Positions 16,159-25,426 of a stretch of 64,000 bases of DNA are shown here, in pieces. The notes below the pieces were generated by a model. The model saw only the letters and a list, made by a program, of their open reading frames with translations. It was not told where the DNA came from and did not search any database. Origin of the DNA: Capnocytophaga catalasegens (lineage in GTDB: Bacteria > Bacteroidota > Bacteroidia > Flavobacteriales > Flavobacteriaceae); the NCBI RefSeq assembly GCF_026005215.1, contig NZ_BPMA01000021.1:110801-174800 (forward strand), read 5' to 3'. The translations under genes were made by a program, and so were the position numbers. Position 1 is the stretch's first letter. The number at the start of each line of letters is the position of its first letter.

Positions 16159-19029
16159 TTATTGAAATGTTATTAAGAATTCAGTTAAATTATCTTCTTC
16201 AGATAGGTTAAGTTTTTTGCGAAGACGATATCGAGCTGTTTCTATCCCTCGCACCGAAACTCCTTGCATCGTGGCAATATCTTTGGTAGAATAATTAAGT
16301 CGCAACAATACACAAAGTTTCAAATCAGCAGGTGTTAAATTGGCGTATTTCAGTTTGAGATTTCGGAAAAAATTCTGATGTATCATATCAAAATTTTCTT
16401 GAAACATTTGCCATTGGTCTTGGGTAGAAATATGTTCTCTAATATGCTGAATAATATGATTTCCTTGTTGTTTAGTAAGTTTATTTTCTGTTAAAAAACA
16501 TTGAAATTCTTGTAAAAGATTTTTTAGAAAATCATCATGTTTAATATTCAATATAGTAGCACTTGCCAACGCTTTGCTTTTGTGTTCCAATTCTGATTCA
16601 AGTTTTTCGTTACGAAGTTTTGTTATTTCTTCTTGTTGTTTTTCAAGTAGTCGTTGTTTTTTGGCTTTTTCTCTCACAAAAAGCTGTTCCTTCTTTTTTA
16701 ATTTATATCGATAATAAAATATTGTAAATAAAGAAGTTATAGCCAAAAAAGTAAATCCATACAAGACAAAAGCCTTAGCCGATTTGTACCATGGAGTAGT
16801 TATCTCAAAGGGAATTTTACACGACGCTATTTCTTGATTTAATTCATTGATTATCTTAGTTTTAAGTAGATATTTTCCTTGCGGAATATTTTGATATGTA
16901 ATTGTAAAGTCAGAGCTATTTTCGTTCCATCGCTTGTCATAATTCTCCAAATAATACTGCAAACGATAGTTTTGTTGTGAGAAATTAGGATATTGCAACT
17001 CAAAAACCAAATTATTCTTTGTATAATCAAAAGACATTCGGTCTTTTATTCGCTCCGATGTGCATTGGTCAGTATTTCTATCATAAGATTTCAAAGACGA
17101 TAAAACCAAAGGGGGAGTCGAACTTCGAATAATTTTTTCCATAGAATGATACAATGCTATTCCTTCGTTCAAACAAAAATAAGAATTGCCTTGTTCAACA
17201 AAAATAGTTGCTCGTCGCTCGCTTGATGGATTTAAAAGATTATTAAATGCGATTTTATCTTCAATAGAATACGCACCATCTTTGAACTTCACTGCGTAAT
17301 ATTCTTTATCTGTAATAAACCAAAACAAATTATCATTAACAGGTACTATCTTTCTGGTTTTGACCAAATTGGGCAAGTTTTTATTAAGTAATTCATAAGA
17401 TATAACTTGCTGATTATCATCATTGTAAATATAAAATTGTTGATTATCTGTAAAAATTATTTTTCCTCGTAATTTTAATAATTTAAGTGGTTTATTTTCA
17501 GAAAATTGTTCATAAAATTCTTTATTTTTGATATGAATTAAATCTTCTTTCAGAGCAATTCGATAAACACCTTTATGTGGATGATTTGCCCAAATATTGC
17601 CTACATTATCTATTTCAATATTCTGTATCAAATCCGAAAAATCAGAAATTGAATGAGAAACTATCCATTTTCCTTGATTATTTTTCTTAAAAATAGTCAA
17701 ATACGTATATGATGATGCTACTAAAACCTCTTGTCCGTGAATAATCCCTTTTTTCATATCCGTCCCTCCTACTCCTATATTATTAAGATTTTGTATATGT
17801 TGTGTATTATCAATAACAGATGTTCCCTTATTATGCCCTACAAACAACTGATTATCAAATCTTTTGACAAACCAAACTTGCGAATCTAAATTGGGTAACT
17901 TACGTAATTTTCTATCATAAAATTCATAAACTCCTTTATTAGAAGCCAAGTACATTTTTCCAAAAAACACTTCCATATCTTCCACTAATTCAATATCCGA
18001 TTTGAAATCAAAAAATTGAAGTTTAGAATGAGGTTTCAAGTACGAAATTCCATTATCAAGAGCCAGCCATATATTCTGTTGTACATCTTGAAATAATCCT
18101 AGTATTGTATTGTTTTTCAATCCATTAGATTTATTGATATGCCATATTTTTTTTCCTTGAAAATCCAAAGCAAAAATTCCCTCATCTAAACTACCCAAAA
18201 TCAGTAACGAATCAGAAGTTATAAGAGTTCTATTAAGTGATATTTTTGAAAATTCTTGGTCAAAATCTGTTTTCTTTCGTTGCAACTGTTTGGTTTTCAA
18301 ACTATAAGAAAACAAACCATTTTTTATAGTTGTCAGAATAAGGCTATCTCTATGCTGAAAAAGTCCAATTATTTTATCATTATATATCTGTTCCTGTTTT
18401 ATAACAAGTTCGAGCGAATCATTGTTTAATTGATAAAAATCTCCTTCAATTCCTTGCATATAAAGAGCTTGCGGAGTTGGGTATATTCCCAAAGGAGAAG
18501 GATTGGGTTTGTGAATTTTTATATGTTTTCCATCATAGGTAAAATACGAAGAAAAGGTCTGAAAATACAACTTTTTTCCATATTTGACAATAGACCAAAC
18601 TTCATCATTTTGAAAAGGATAATCTGTAAGTTGCTCACTTAAAGATTGATAGACCAATTGATAAGAATCTGTCCGGTAAAAAAAGCCAAACTCTTCAAAC
18701 GAACCTACATATATGCGCTCCTGTCCGAAAATTTTATCAACAAAAACCGCACGTACTATTTTGTTTTCAGGCAAAGTATATAATTTCCATTTTTTACCAT
18801 CAAAACAAAGTAATCCTTGGTTATTAGCTATGTAAATAACTCCGTTCGAATCTTGTGCAATGCCCCAATTCTGCGTACCTGCTTCGTATTGATATTGCGA
18901 ATAATTATGTACAAAAGGTACAAAAGGCAATTTTTGTCCTAAAAAAGTGCCTGAAATAAATAACAAAATAAACAAAAAAAGATTTTTTCGCTTCTGTTCA
19001 TACCTATTTTGTTTTTTCTTTTGTATCAT
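16159..19029 (-). CDS. Sensor-regulator with beta-propeller, Y_Y_Y domain, membrane helix and LuxR-type HTH
   Basis: A 956-residue one-piece membrane regulator. After a cationic N terminus and signal/anchor (about 15-32) comes a large periplasmic region of propeller-type repeats (GIAQDSNGVIYIANNQGLL, NIWLALDNGISYL), then a triple-tyrosine (Y_Y_Y) domain (YPNFSQQNYRLQYYLENYDK), a membrane helix near 745, a coiled coil (about 780-830), and a LuxR-like HTH at the C terminus (LNYSTKDIATMQGVSVRGIE). There is no histidine kinase or receiver domain, so it differs from hybrid two-component systems. Its ligand and targets are unknown. It stands alone, separated from the creD unit by a terminator at 19074-19113. 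Confidence 0.85.
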   Translation of the reverse strand: MIQKKKQNRYEQKRKNLFLFILLFISGTFLGQKLPFVPFVHNYSQYQYEAGTQNWGIAQDSNGVIYIANNQGLLCFDGKKWKLYTLPENKIVRAVFVDKIFGQERIYVGSFEEFGFFYRTDSYQLVYQSLSEQLTDYPFQNDEVWSIVKYGKKLYFQTFSSYFTYDGKHIKIHKPNPSPLGIYPTPQALYMQGIEGDFYQLNNDSLELVIKQEQIYNDKIIGLFQHRDSLILTTIKNGLFSYSLKTKQLQRKKTDFDQEFSKISLNRTLITSDSLLILGSLDEGIFALDFQGKKIWHINKSNGLKNNTILGLFQDVQQNIWLALDNGISYLKPHSKLQFFDFKSDIELVEDMEVFFGKMYLASNKGVYEFYDRKLRKLPNLDSQVWFVKRFDNQLFVGHNKGTSVIDNTQHIQNLNNIGVGGTDMKKGIIHGQEVLVASSYTYLTIFKKNNQGKWIVSHSISDFSDLIQNIEIDNVGNIWANHPHKGVYRIALKEDLIHIKNKEFYEQFSENKPLKLLKLRGKIIFTDNQQFYIYNDDNQQVISYELLNKNLPNLVKTRKIVPVNDNLFWFITDKEYYAVKFKDGAYSIEDKIAFNNLLNPSSERRATIFVEQGNSYFCLNEGIALYHSMEKIIRSSTPPLVLSSLKSYDRNTDQCTSERIKDRMSFDYTKNNLVFELQYPNFSQQNYRLQYYLENYDKRWNENSSDFTITYQNIPQGKYLLKTKIINELNQEIASCKIPFEITTPWYKSAKAFVLYGFTFLAITSLFTIFYYRYKLKKKEQLFVREKAKKQRLLEKQQEEITKLRNEKLESELEHKSKALASATILNIKHDDFLKNLLQEFQCFLTENKLTKQQGNHIIQHIREHISTQDQWQMFQENFDMIHQNFFRNLKLKYANLTPADLKLCVLLRLNYSTKDIATMQGVSVRGIETARYRLRKKLNLSEEDNLTEFLITFQ

Positions 19030-19073
19030 AACATTGTAATTATTAGATTTTTACATAAAAAAATAAAAATAAA

Positions 19074-19113
19074 AAAAGAAGATTATTCATCTTTACAAAA
19101 ATAATCTTCTTTT
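19074..19113 (-). terminator. Terminator after creD
   Basis: A perfect 14-bp stem (19074-19087 with 19100-19113) with a 12-nt loop and a T run on the minus strand, between the creD stop and the next gene. Confidence 0.85.
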
Positions 19114-19145
19114 AAGAAAAAAACACTATATTTTGTCATTTTTTT

Positions 19146-20510
19146 CTAATTTCCCCAATCAATTTTTCTTGAAGCGTACATAACTATGGCTAAAATGGCA
19201 AACAAACCAAGACTTCCTACCAAAAGCGCATAGCTTTCTAACTGAATAATTACAAATATAAATCCGTACAAAGCCAAAAGAGAAAGTCCTATAAATAGTG
19301 GAAATTTCTTATTTTTCAATATTGAAATCGAATAAAGGCTAATGAGTGAAACTACTAATAATGAGGCTATTAAGTAGGCTTTAAGAAAACTACTATGCTC
19401 GGTTATCGAAATGAGCAAGGTGTAAAACATCACAAGCGAAAGACCTATCATTGTATATTGAAAAATATGAATTTTTATCTTACTTATGGTTTGTATCAGA
19501 AAGAAAATCAAAAATGTGAGCCCAATAACCAGAAAACCATACTTGGAGGCTCTTTCGTTTTGTTGATATTCATCAACAGGGATTACAAAATCAACTTCAA
19601 AAGCATACTGACGGATATTGGGCAAAACTTCAAATGATTGTTGCGAAAAAGGTCTATTTATATGCAAAATTTTCCAATTTGCCGAGAATCCATTATTTGT
19701 AATTTCTTTTTGATAAGGCAAAAAACTTCCTGTAAAACTTGGAGACTTCCAATTGGATTGCATCGTACTTTCGGTAACTTTTCCTATGGGAACAATTCCT
19801 ATCTTGGAACTTCCGTCATACATTATTGAAAAACTAAAATCTCCTTCTTCAAACGCAGTCAAATCAATAAATGATGTTTCAAGTGAAGAAATATCTGTCT
19901 GATAATACGACCCATCATAACTTTCTGCTGTCGATTGATTATCATAAATCGGTTCAAAAGTATAATTTTTGCCTGCCAAATTGATAGAAACTTCATTTTT
20001 GATACTTGACAAATTGGTTGTACGAATAAGAATAGTCGCCTTATTCCATTGAATATCTTTGTTAGAAATATTTTTAGACGAAAAATCGGGTTTTAGATAT
20101 TTTCCAACAAAATCCATTTGTGTAGAAAATACAACCGATTCGTAATTATTGCGTTTCTTAGTTTCGGTGGTTACCTGAGATGAATTTTTCAGTAATTCTG
20201 GAAAAAAATAAGCATAATTTTGAAAACTCTCTCGCTGAATTATTATTTTTTTAGTTGTTTGGTCATATACTTCATTTTCTTTGTATGCTGTATACGGAAT
20301 TTTCAAAATAGGTCCGTAGAGGAAAACGTCTTTTCCCCATTTTGAATTGATTTCATTGACTACACTTAACTGACGTTCTGCTCGTTCTTCAATAAGATTT
20401 CTTACCAAGAATAAAGGTATCAGTAAGAAAAGTGTTAAAAATCCAATCATAATAAGCCGTGCTGTATTCGATTGAAAAAATGATCCGATGTTTTTTGAAT
20501 TTGTGTTCAT
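19146..20510 (-). CDS. creD: CreD-family inner membrane protein
   Basis: A 454-residue CreD homologue. CreD belongs to the CreBC regulon in enterobacteria and is linked to envelope integrity and beta-lactam response; its biochemical role is unknown. There is one N-terminal membrane helix (about 18-37), a large periplasmic domain with GPILKIPYTAY and the conserved INRPFSQQ region, and about five C-terminal helices (from about 325). No creBC genes are nearby. It follows a winged-helix regulator by 93 nt, a pairing I believe recurs in Bacteroidota. Confidence 0.9.
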   Translation of the reverse strand: MNTNSKNIGSFFQSNTARLIMIGFLTLFLLIPLFLVRNLIEERAERQLSVVNEINSKWGKDVFLYGPILKIPYTAYKENEVYDQTTKKIIIQRESFQNYAYFFPELLKNSSQVTTETKKRNNYESVVFSTQMDFVGKYLKPDFSSKNISNKDIQWNKATILIRTTNLSSIKNEVSINLAGKNYTFEPIYDNQSTAESYDGSYYQTDISSLETSFIDLTAFEEGDFSFSIMYDGSSKIGIVPIGKVTESTMQSNWKSPSFTGSFLPYQKEITNNGFSANWKILHINRPFSQQSFEVLPNIRQYAFEVDFVIPVDEYQQNERASKYGFLVIGLTFLIFFLIQTISKIKIHIFQYTMIGLSLVMFYTLLISITEHSSFLKAYLIASLLVVSLISLYSISILKNKKFPLFIGLSLLALYGFIFVIIQLESYALLVGSLGLFAILAIVMYASRKIDWGN

Positions 20511-20603
20511 AAAAATTCTTTTTTTAAAAATTAATATTATAGTATTTATTATTATTTCGTAATAAAAAGCACTTTGTTTTTCAAAGTATTTATGTAAAAA
20601 AAA

Positions 20604-20906
20604 TTATTTTCGCATATTTTCGGCTATTTTTTCCAAAGCGTTCAAATGTTCTTCAAAAGCCTTTCTTCCTTTAAGTGTAGCTTGATAAGTAGTATTAGTC
20701 TTTCTCCCAATAAAATTCTTTTGTACTTCTATATATTGTTCATTTGCAAGTGTTTTAGTATGATTTGCCAAATTTCCATCAGTAACATTTAGTAACTCTT
20801 TGAGCGTATTGAAATCGGCTTTTTCATTCACCATAAGAACCGACATAATTCCCAATCGAATTCGATTATCAAAAGCTTTATTTATATGTTGTAAAATTTC
20901 TTTCAA
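20604..20906 (-). CDS. Winged-helix transcriptional regulator
   Basis: A 100-residue ArsR/MarR-like winged helix of the type with a C-terminal helix: FDNRIRLGIMSVLMVNEKAD, FNTLKELLNVTDGNLANHTK (recognition region), then the wing QKNFIGRKTNTTYQATLKGR. No sensory domain is visible. It lies between a membrane protein gene (24 nt upstream) and creD (93 nt downstream), so it probably controls this operon. Confidence 0.88.
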   Translation of the reverse strand: MKEILQHINKAFDNRIRLGIMSVLMVNEKADFNTLKELLNVTDGNLANHTKTLANEQYIEVQKNFIGRKTNTTYQATLKGRKAFEEHLNALEKIAENMRK

Positions 20907-20930
20907 ATGTCAAATTTTCAATTAAACAAT

Positions 20931-21539
20931 CTAATTTCTATCATATTTAAAATACATTATTGCTCCATACAAAATATGACAAATTCCAAATCCAATAACC
21001 CAAAAAAGTAATCCATATCCTGAAAAATAAACTGCCAAAAATCCTAAAATAATTTCAGTAATGCCTAAATATCGAACATCTCTGAATGTGTATTTGCTCA
21101 CATTGACACAAGATAATCCGTAGAAAATCAAAGTCATAGGCGACAAAAGTCCATAATATTGATTTTTTAATAACAGAATTATCAATATACCTCCTGTTAA
21201 CATCGGAATAGAAAAATTCCAAAATGCTCGTTTGGAAGTCGTATTGATAAGCATTTCTCCTTTACGTTTTGCTTTTCTTAATGACAAAAAATAAGCTGTT
21301 GCTAGTGAAAATATTAACACAATAAAAGCTATGATAAGAATTGCTTTAAAAGTCCAACTCTCAAGAGTTATACACTGATATGGGTGTTTTTCAATAAGAT
21401 AATAAACCCAATAGGCTCCCACCAAGGCATAAATTCCTGCTAAAACTCCCGAAAGTCCGCTCAATGACAAAAATTGTGTTGATTTACTCATCAGTTGTTT
21501 AATATCTTGTAAATCTTTTAAATAGTTTTTATCTTTCAT
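20931..21539 (-). CDS. Hypothetical multi-pass membrane protein upstream of the creD regulator
   Basis: A 202-residue protein with a short soluble N terminus (MKDKNYLKDLQDIKQLMSKS) and about five to six membrane helices (near 25-45, 65-87, 110-125, 130-145, 155-190). I do not recognise a named family. First gene of a three-gene minus-strand unit with the winged-helix regulator and creD. It could be the membrane partner or sensor of that regulator; this is inference from position only. Confidence 0.75.
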   Translation of the reverse strand: MKDKNYLKDLQDIKQLMSKSTQFLSLSGLSGVLAGIYALVGAYWVYYLIEKHPYQCITLESWTFKAILIIAFIVLIFSLATAYFLSLRKAKRKGEMLINTTSKRAFWNFSIPMLTGGILIILLLKNQYYGLLSPMTLIFYGLSCVNVSKYTFRDVRYLGITEIILGFLAVYFSGYGLLFWVIGFGICHILYGAIMYFKYDRN

Positions 21540-21613
21540 ACAAAAAGTACTTTGAGTTGCAAAGTAAAAACAAATTTTTGAGACTACAAAATTTTTTGCC
21601 TATTTTTTATAAA

Positions 21614-21645
21614 AAAGCGAGTTTTTACAACTAAAAACTCGCTTT
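21614..21645 (-). terminator. Terminator after the first YD-repeat gene
   Basis: A perfect 13-bp stem (AAAGCGAGTTTTT) with a 6-nt loop; on the minus strand it follows the stop at 21670 and is followed by T-rich sequence. Confidence 0.85.
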
Positions 21646-21669
21646 AAAGATTATGAAATATTTCTAATT

Positions 21670-22530
21670 TTAATGATATGTAATCTCTCGAACCAAAATC
21701 AATTTCGGAAATTCATTTATATATTCAATGCGTTCTACCCAATTTCCTTTTTGGTCAAATTTATAAACAAATTTCTTTTCTTCAACGAATGTATCATTTC
21801 CATCAAAAATACGTTGTCCAATTTCATTTCCCAAATTATCATATTTGAATATTGTCTTTTGTACTAATGTGTTATTTTTGTATAAATCAGTTTGCAAAAG
21901 TCTTCCTTGTTTATCATAAGTATACTTTTCACAGTTTTCAGGTTGTTCTTCTTGTTTGTTATATTTGCAAAGTTCTACTACTTTTCCTATATTGTTATAA
22001 CTATATGTATATTTACCACACGGGGTATTTTTAAATCGGGTACATACTTCTTCTATTTCTCTTCCTTTTGCATCATTTTTGTAAGTAAAAGAATTAGTTA
22101 GTTCGCCTTTGGCATTATAACTATTATATGCTATTTTAAAGCCATTAGTATCATATACGTACAGGTTTTTTTGAAAAATTTTCCCATGTGAATCATAAAT
22201 ATCTCGAGTGGTACGTTTACGTTTTGCATTGTATTTGAAGATAACTTTCTGATTGAGTTTTCCTGTTTTATCGTGATAATTAGTTTCTGTTTTGTAACCT
22301 TCTTTGTCAAAAACAGAGATAATGTCACCTCTCCAAAAATCAGCTTTGTCTCCTTTTTCTATAACACCAAAACTCTCAACAACTTTATAAGGAGTGATGT
22401 AAATAGATTGTACATTAGCTTTCAAACCAAGCTCTTTTAGGTGGCTAACAGGCTTCTCTGGCAATACCATTTGTCCCATAGCAATATTACACATAACAAG
22501 TGCAATTGTTAATAAAATATTAGTTTTCAT
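21670..22530 (-). CDS. Secreted YD-repeat-like protein, copy 1
   Basis: A 286-residue exported protein of unknown function. An N-terminal signal peptide (residues 1-19, ending IAMGQ) is followed by about eight short repeats of the pattern YD-x-x-G (VFDKEGYKTET, YDSHGKIFQK, YDTNGFKIAYNSYN, YDKQGRLLQTDLY, YDNLGNEI), resembling the YD repeats of RHS proteins but without core or toxin domains. The C terminus REITYH matches REITYY of its paralogue at 27494-28366, which lies inverted 5 kb away. Cell-surface or periplasmic location is likely. A TAACTTTG box precedes it (22581-22588). Confidence 0.8.
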   Translation of the reverse strand: MKTNILLTIALVMCNIAMGQMVLPEKPVSHLKELGLKANVQSIYITPYKVVESFGVIEKGDKADFWRGDIISVFDKEGYKTETNYHDKTGKLNQKVIFKYNAKRKRTTRDIYDSHGKIFQKNLYVYDTNGFKIAYNSYNAKGELTNSFTYKNDAKGREIEEVCTRFKNTPCGKYTYSYNNIGKVVELCKYNKQEEQPENCEKYTYDKQGRLLQTDLYKNNTLVQKTIFKYDNLGNEIGQRIFDGNDTFVEEKKFVYKFDQKGNWVERIEYINEFPKLILVREITYH

Positions 22531-22580
22531 TAGTAAAAAAGTTATTTATATATTTATTTAATAAAAAATGTTTCTCTGGG

Positions 22581-22588
22581 CAAAGTTA
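22581..22588 (-). promoter_or_regulatory. Promoter -7 box (TAACTTTG) of YD-repeat copy 1
   Basis: On the minus strand TAACTTTG lies about 50 nt before the start at 22530; no good TTG box is seen. Confidence 0.6.
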
Positions 22589-22704
22589 CATAAAAAAATT
22601 AAATAAAAAAACTAAGTTTGTAAAATTTAAACAAAAAATAATAATAAACTAAAAAAATAAGTCTTAAAGAAGTATTATTTTTTAAGTTTTTAAATAAAAA
22701 AATG

Positions 22705-22712
22705 TAATTTTG
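22705..22712 (+). promoter_or_regulatory. Promoter -7 box (TAATTTTG) before the DUF456 gene
   Basis: TAATTTTG lies 19 nt before the ATG at 22732, giving a very short leader. Confidence 0.6.
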
Positions 22713-22731
22713 CCTGCTCTAATTTATTATT

Positions 22732-23217
22732 ATGGAAATATTTTTCTCATTATTAGCATCATTGCTAATACTAATAGGTATTATAGGAGTTATTGTACCT
22801 GCTTTACCTGGGGTTATTTTATGTTATATCGGGATATTATTACATTATTTTTTAGGCTCGGGAACAATTTCTTGGGTTTGGCTACTTATTTTTGGGATTT
22901 TGACTATTTTTACATTAGTACTTAACTATATTATTCCTCTTAAAACAACTCGAAAATATGGAGGAAGCAAATGGGGCGATATAGGTGGATTAGTCGGAAT
23001 GCTTGTTGGTTTTTTTTGGATTCCCGTACCATTTGGTTTTCTTATCGGAATGTTTGCCGGTGTTTTTCTGGGTGAATATGTACAGAATAAGAAAGCCAAA
23101 ACAGCATTCAAAGCGACCAAAGGAGCATTGATTGGTTTTTTGTATAGCACAACATTTAGTTTCTTGGTAGGGCTTTCGATGTTAGTCGTTCAACTATATT
23201 ATTTTATATTAGGATAA
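22732..23217 (+). CDS. DUF456 family membrane protein
   Basis: A 161-residue, very hydrophobic protein with four to five membrane helices. The pattern GVIVPALPGVILCYIGIL, then KYGGSKWGDIGGLVGMLVGF and FGFLIGMFAGVFLGEY fits DUF456, whose glycine-rich helices are typical and whose function is unknown. Monocistronic: an own promoter box precedes it and a tRNA-Glu unit with its own promoter follows. Confidence 0.88.
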   Translation: MEIFFSLLASLLILIGIIGVIVPALPGVILCYIGILLHYFLGSGTISWVWLLIFGILTIFTLVLNYIIPLKTTRKYGGSKWGDIGGLVGMLVGFFWIPVPFGFLIGMFAGVFLGEYVQNKKAKTAFKATKGALIGFLYSTTFSFLVGLSMLVVQLYYFILG

Positions 23218-23325
23218 TCGTTTATGTAAAAAATTATTTTTTTAAATATTTTTGTTTTTAAATTATTAAAAATCAAACATTTAGTAATTTCATATTAAAA
23301 ATATTTATTTTTTAAAGAAGAAAAA

Positions 23326-23356
23326 TTTGCATAATAAAAAAAAAGTTGTAATTTTG
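23326..23356 (+). promoter_or_regulatory. Promoter of the tRNA-Glu genes
   Basis: TTTG (23326-23329), a 19-bp spacer and TAATTTTG (23349-23356) fit the Bacteroidota consensus, 35 nt before the first tRNA-Glu. Confidence 0.85.
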
Positions 23357-23391
23357 CACTCGCATTTTGAAAATCATAATTCATTCAATTT

Positions 23392-23463
23392 GGCCCGTTC
23401 GTCTATCGGTTAGGACGCCAGGTTTTCATCCTGGTAAGAAGGGTTCGATTCCCTTACGGGCTA
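23392..23463 (+). tRNA. tRNA-Glu (TTC), copy 1
   Basis: 72 nt with acceptor GGCCCGT/ACGGGCT (first pair G-U), anticodon loop TTTTCAT (TTC) and T loop GGTTCGATTCC. CCA not encoded. Differs from copy 2 in the acceptor stem, D loop and T stem. Confidence 0.95.
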
Positions 23464-23491
23464 CAAATCAAAATATTAAAAATTAGTATTA

Positions 23492-23563
23492 GGTCCGTTC
23501 GTCTAGGGGTTAGGACGCCAGGTTTTCATCCTGGTAACAGGGGTTCGATTCCCCTACGGACTA
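23492..23563 (+). tRNA. tRNA-Glu (TTC), copy 2
   Basis: 72 nt with acceptor GGTCCGT/ACGGACT, anticodon TTC and T arm AGGGGTTCGATTCCCCT. It lies 28 nt after copy 1 and 50 nt before rpsT, so the tRNAs and rpsT may share a transcript. Confidence 0.96.
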
Positions 23564-23613
23564 CAATTATTGTGGTGTAAATCTTTACTTAATAAAATTA
23601 AAAGAATTGAGAA

Positions 23614-23871
23614 ATGGCAAATCATAAGTCAGCATTAAAAAGAATTAGAAGAAACGAAGCTGTTCGTTTGAGAAATCGTTACCAACATAAAACAACACGT
23701 AATGCTATTAAGCGTCTACGTAATACAGAAGATGCTAATGTAGCAAAAGAACTTCTACCGACTGTTGTTTCTATGATTGATAAACTAGCAAAAAAGAATA
23801 TTATTCATAAAAATAAAGCAGGAAACTTAAAAAGTAACTTGACAAAACATGTCAATAAATTAGTGGCTTAG
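23614..23871 (+). CDS. rpsT: 30S ribosomal protein S20
   Basis: An 85-residue basic three-helix protein that binds 16S rRNA in the small subunit. [20 protein letters not shown] and the end [18 protein letters not shown] are diagnostic. It follows two tRNA-Glu genes and is closed by a strong hairpin at 23918-23947. Confidence 0.97.
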   Translation: MANHKSALKRIRRNEAVRLRNRYQHKTTRNAIKRLRNTEDANVAKELLPTVVSMIDKLAKKNIIHKNKAGNLKSNLTKHVNKLVA

Positions 23872-23917
23872 TTCGAAAAAATTGTTTCATAAGTATAATA
23901 TATTTAATAGATTTTTG

Positions 23918-23947
23918 GAAAAGATTATCCCTATGGATAATCTTTTC
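23918..23947 (+). terminator. rpsT terminator
   Basis: A perfect 13-bp stem (GAAAAGATTATCC) with a CTAT loop, followed by T-rich sequence. Confidence 0.92.
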
Positions 23948-24107
23948 TTTTTAATAAAATAAGTAATAGTAATTGATTTGTAAGTGTTAACTTTTACAAA
24001 TGATGTAAATAACAATATATATCATAAAAAATCCATCTGTCTATTGAGTCGAATATTCAAAAGTTAAAAAAATTAGATAAAAAACTTTTTAATTCATAAA
24101 AAAAAAC

Positions 24108-24115
24108 TATCTTTG
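24108..24115 (+). promoter_or_regulatory. Promoter -7 box (TATCTTTG) of the disrupted lipoprotein gene
   Basis: TATCTTTG followed by CCC, 31 nt before the ATG at 24146. It shows the disrupted gene still has a promoter. Confidence 0.65.
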
Positions 24116-24145
24116 CCCAAGATTAACATATAAATTTTTATAAGT

Positions 24146-25281
24146 ATGAAAAAAAATTCTTTTTTGCTTAGTTAGTATTTTCTTTATTACAACCTCTTGT
24201 AATAATAAAGATGATGATGGGGATACAACTCCTCCACTATCTACAACACAAATCGTATTTGGAACCAAGAATGACTTGGAAAAATACAATGTTCCCAAAA
24301 CAATACCAATCAATTATTTTGGGTATAAAAATATGTGTATTATACCCGATGATGAAAATTCTATAAAATTATCAAATGTAAAATTAAATGAGTTTTATCA
24401 GAAGTATACCTTTGTAAATGTTGAAAAGAAAGAAATTACACATACCTCAGATGGGATAGCTTTTGTTTCTGAAGAACATCGTTTGAAGTATCTTAGAAAA
24501 CCATTGAAATTTGAAGTAGATTGCAGACTAACAATGCCTGTTGCTTCATCAGGAAATATAATATATGGTCTGATGGAGAAAGAACGAATAGTAGCTTTTT
24601 ATACTTTTAAAAGTGGAATAGCAGAATATAAAAAAGGAGATGGATATTTGTACGAAACATCCAATTTTTATGTATTTCCGACCGATGAAGCCTATAGAGA
24701 ATATCTTAGTATTCTTAAATCAATTCATTATGACCCAACAGAAATATATAAATTTGTAGATGCTCACAAGCCTGCATTGCCTTTGGTTTTATTAGGATTT
24801 AGAGATGAAGATATTCCAAAAAGTGTCCCCAAAACAACGTCATATAATAACCAAAATTCAAATCCATTTACTTTTTATAATTCAGAAACTCGTATGTATA
24901 TATTGAATGACAGATATAAAGATACTTATATAGGTAAATATAGATTTGAACCCTACAATAAATGGGAATGTTAATACAGGACAGTTTATGCATGAACCTA
25001 TTGTTATAGAAAATCTTGAAAAAGCTTATGAACCTAATTCACAGCGAGATGATAAATATTTAGCCTTATATATAGGAGGAGTATATGGACGTAGAGTAAA
25101 TTTAGATAATAGTACAAGAATAAAACTCATGGAAGGAGAAAAAATAATTTCATTTTATTGGGGTGGGCTTTTAGATGCTTTTATTTTATTTCCTAATATA
25201 GAGTCATATAAAGAATATGAAGCTATTCTCAAAGATATTATTAAAAACAAACCAGCGCAAGACCTTATTTTCATCAAATAA
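24146..25281 (+). pseudogene. Frame-disrupted two-domain lipoprotein gene
   Basis: The ATG at 24146 is followed by eight A residues (24149-24156) and runs into a stop after 9 codons. With seven As it would read a full lipoprotein signal, MKKILFCLVSIFFITTSCNN (Cys anchor near residue 18), and stay open to 24974. There a second shift is needed to reach the frame that runs to 25281. The two parts look like duplicated domains: LMEKERIVAFY with FPTDEAYREYLSILKSI in the first, LMEGEKIISFY with FPNIESYKEYEAILKDI in the second. So it is best read as one gene with two breaks. Either a dying gene or, at the A tract, slippage-prone expression. I do not recognise the family. Confidence 0.75.
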
Positions 25282-25297
25282 CGAATGGAAAATTACA

Positions 25298-25326
25298 AAA
25301 AACTCTATTTTTTAAATAGAGTTTTT
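25298..25326 (+). terminator. Terminator after the disrupted lipoprotein gene
   Basis: A 13-bp stem (AAAAACTCTATTT) with a 3-nt loop, running into eight Ts. Confidence 0.9.
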
Positions 25327-25350
25327 TTTGTGAATTTTTTTCATTTTTTA

Positions 25351-25381
25351 TTGTATAAAAATGAAAAAAAGACTAACTTTG
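25351..25381 (+). promoter_or_regulatory. Phosphoglucomutase promoter
   Basis: TTG (25351-25353), a 20-bp spacer and TAACTTTG (25374-25381). It lies inside the upstream extension of the open frame and so supports the later start at 25427. Confidence 0.8.
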
Positions 25382-25426
25382 TCTGTTGAACAATTAGATT
25401 ATTTAATAATAAAAATTACATATATT

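Noticed and set aside
25361-25426. Longer start for the phosphoglucomutase
   Set aside because: The -7 promoter box (25374-25381) lies inside this extension, so it would not be transcribed in full.
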